NCBI RefSeq assembly: GCF_018155095.1
Contig: NZ_NAAI01000004.1
Location: 1-64,000 of the forward strand
DNA length: 64,000 nucleotides
Source: Bartonella queenslandensis
Lineage (GTDB): Bacteria > Pseudomonadota > Alphaproteobacteria > Rhizobiales > Rhizobiaceae
Direction of reading: 5' to 3'
Positions 62,503-64,000 of this stretch are shown piece after piece. Under the pieces are notes generated by a model. That model was not told the origin of the DNA, made no database searches, and saw only the letters and a program-made list of their open reading frames with translations. Numbering within the stretch: position 1 is the first letter of the stretch; the number at the start of each line of letters is the position of its first letter. Position numbers and translations under genes: made by a program.

Positions 62503-64000
62503 TCTAAGATTCCTTCCTCCATAAAACGCCTATATAAGACAAATCGAAGGGTATTGGTTACATGAGAAGATGCAGTAATATTAGGCACATAAATAGCCAA
62601 ATTAAAGGAAAAGCTCTTACGATCAAATGCCGTAAAACTCACCTGTGGGACAGGATTTTTTAAAACGCCTTCTGTTGAAGAAGCGATCTCTAACAAAATT
62701 TCAACAATATGCTCTGGGGTAACTTTAGATGATACAGTAACTGGGATATCAATCCGTCCTATTTTATTGCGTCGTGTCCAATTACTAACGTTATTATTAA
62801 TAAGGCTTGAATTGGGAATAATAATCGTTTTACGTTGAATGGTCTCAAGTTCTGTTGCACGCACACTAATACGCTTAACAACCCCCCCTACTGATCCGGA
62901 TTCTATATAGTCCCCTATTTTAAATGGTCTTCCAACTAAAATAATAAGTCCAGAGACAAAATTTTGAACAATATTCTGTAAACCAAAACCAATACCAAGT
63001 GAAAGTCCTCCAGCAATAAGAGCAAAATTTCTAAGATCCAAACCTGCCATTGATAATCCGATCAAAGCAGACACAACAACGCCTCCATAACTTACTACTG
63101 TTTTGATAGAATTACGGATACCAGAATCAAATTCTCCATGAGCCAACACCACATGATCTAACCAACCAATAAATCGGCGAATAAGGAACCAACAGACACC
63201 AAAAGAAATAATTCCTGTTACAAGAGAAATCAAAGAAAGAGTCATATTTCCGATCTGAAAACCGGTCACCGATTGCCACAAAACTGCTTTTAAATCAGAA
63301 TAGGAAAATCCAAACTGTACAGCAATTGGCATTGCACAAAATATAACAACAAACAAATTGAGAAAAACGCTTATAACAACTCCTAATTGATTCATCGTTT
63401 TTTCTTCTAAATGAAACCTCTGCATCAAAAAATGACCAACTGTTGTTTTCATAAATTGGCCTTTAGTTCCAAGTGCTTGAGCGCTTTGTATTCCTAAATA
63501 CATGAGAACTAAGAATGCCCCACCAATCATAATTTGCTGCGTAATAAAACGCGCAAGACCAACATAGCCTAAAAAATTCAACACAAAGAGTAATAATCCC
63601 AAACCAATAAGAGGAATGCGTATATAAAATGGCCAAAAATACGGTTCTTTTTTTTCTCCTTGCAAATTCCTACGTCTAAACCGCAAAGGGATAAATGATA
63701 TTATAAACAGCAATATCGCGACAAGAAAAACAGCAATAAAACTTTTAGCAATTGTCAAAGATAAAGGCGCTGAAATGATTTGATAAATACGATCAAGAAC
63801 AACATCAAAAGCCAAAATTCCCCCTAAAGAAGTGAGTAAAAACACCAATTGAGAAGCAGACGATGGTGTAATATTGAGAAGACGCACATGCGGCCTATTC
63901 GATGATAAAAGAACAACCGCTAAGCGATTGATTAAAAAAACGAAAATAATTTGATACCCAATCATATCAAAAACTGTTGTAAGCTTACCTGGATCTAAGT
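62496..64000 (-). CDS. MscS-family mechanosensitive channel, 5' end beyond window
   Basis: At least 501 residues; the frame stays open to base 64000, so the true start lies outside. Several membrane spans come first, then the pore/beta-domain signature GGLSLGIGFGLQNIVQNFVSG, LVGRPFKIGDYIE and VKRISVRATELETIQRKTIIIPNS. The large N-terminal membrane part is that of MscK/YbdG-like multi-span members rather than the small MscS. Role: release of solutes on osmotic down-shock. Confidence 0.9.
   Translation of the reverse strand, partial: LDPGKLTTVFDMIGYQIIFVFLINRLAVVLLSSNRPHVRLLNITPSSASQLVFLLTSLGGILAFDVVLDRIYQIISAPLSLTIAKSFIAVFLVAILLFIISFIPLRFRRRNLQGEKKEPYFWPFYIRIPLIGLGLLLFVLNFLGYVGLARFITQQIMIGGAFLVLMYLGIQSAQALGTKGQFMKTTVGHFLMQRFHLEEKTMNQLGVVISVFLNLFVVIFCAMPIAVQFGFSYSDLKAVLWQSVTGFQIGNMTLSLISLVTGIISFGVCWFLIRRFIGWLDHVVLAHGEFDSGIRNSIKTVVSYGGVVVSALIGLSMAGLDLRNFALIAGGLSLGIGFGLQNIVQNFVSGLIILVGRPFKIGDYIESGSVGGVVKRISVRATELETIQRKTIIIPNSSLINNNVSNWTRRNKIGRIDIPVTVSSKVTPEHIVEILLEIASSTEGVLKNPVPQVSFTAFDRKSFSFNLAIYVPNITASSHVTNTLRFVLYRRFMEEGILEC

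Overview
This window looks like chromosome of an AT-rich alphaproteobacterium of the order Rhizobiales, most likely Bartonella. The evidence is the rpsL-rpsG-fusA-tuf block, the pcm-tolC-popZ-valS order (PopZ is an alphaproteobacterial pole organiser), an ExoR-like Sel1 protein, and a short outer-membrane barrel protein of the Omp25/Omp31/hemin-binding type. The genus is an inference. No species can be named from the sequence alone.

Layout. 1-4.0 kb: end of the str operon on the minus strand (rpsL, rpsG, fusA, and tuf cut by the window edge). 4.2-8.4 kb: xthA-like nuclease, then a glutamate/aspartate-type ABC importer (binding protein, two permeases, ATPase) on the plus strand, with a hairpin after the binding protein gene. 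8.5-16.3 kb: exoR-like gene, 1.2 kb without a convincing gene, then valS, popZ, tolC and pcm, all on the minus strand. 16.5-16.8 kb: tRNA-Cys and tRNA-Asn.

16.78-55.19 kb is an apparently complete prophage of about 38.4 kb, integrated in the 3' end of tRNA-Asn(GTT). An exact 18-bp copy of that tRNA end lies at 55176-55193. The integrase gene sits just inside the right end. The phage has a divergent immunity region at about 48.2-48.9 kb: a short cI-like repressor with no protease domain, a Cro-like protein, repeated TGCACTTTTTACAT operators, and an AntA/KilAC-type antirepressor. The leftward early operon carries membrane/coiled-coil proteins, a RuvC-like nuclease, replication-type proteins, beta-helix proteins and SSB. 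The rightward early operon carries the antirepressor, four more beta-helix proteins, RecT, a YqaJ/lambda-type exonuclease and the integrase. The long leftward late operon runs from small terminase through large terminase, portal, scaffold, N4-gp56-type capsid, adaptor, P22-gp10-like tail protein, ejection-type proteins, a virion transglycosylase, three tandem collar-domain fibres and a long coiled-coil fibre with a C-type-lectin-like tip. It ends in a lysis cassette (endolysin, overlapping inner/outer spanins, small membrane protein). The gene set is that of a short-tailed (podovirus-like) temperate phage. Two toxin-antitoxin pairs, each with a palindrome upstream, sit in the prophage.

55.2-64 kb is chromosome again: 1.3 kb of AT-rich non-coding DNA, a DEAD-box helicase, a secreted protein of unknown function, threonine dehydratase, tRNA-Leu(TAA), the outer-membrane protein, a small exported protein, and an MscS-family channel cut by the window edge.

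The most unusual content is (1) a six-member family of hexapeptide-repeat beta-helix proteins spread over both early operons, and (2) a fibre whose tip closely resembles the target proteins of diversity-generating retroelements although no reverse transcriptase gene is visible here.
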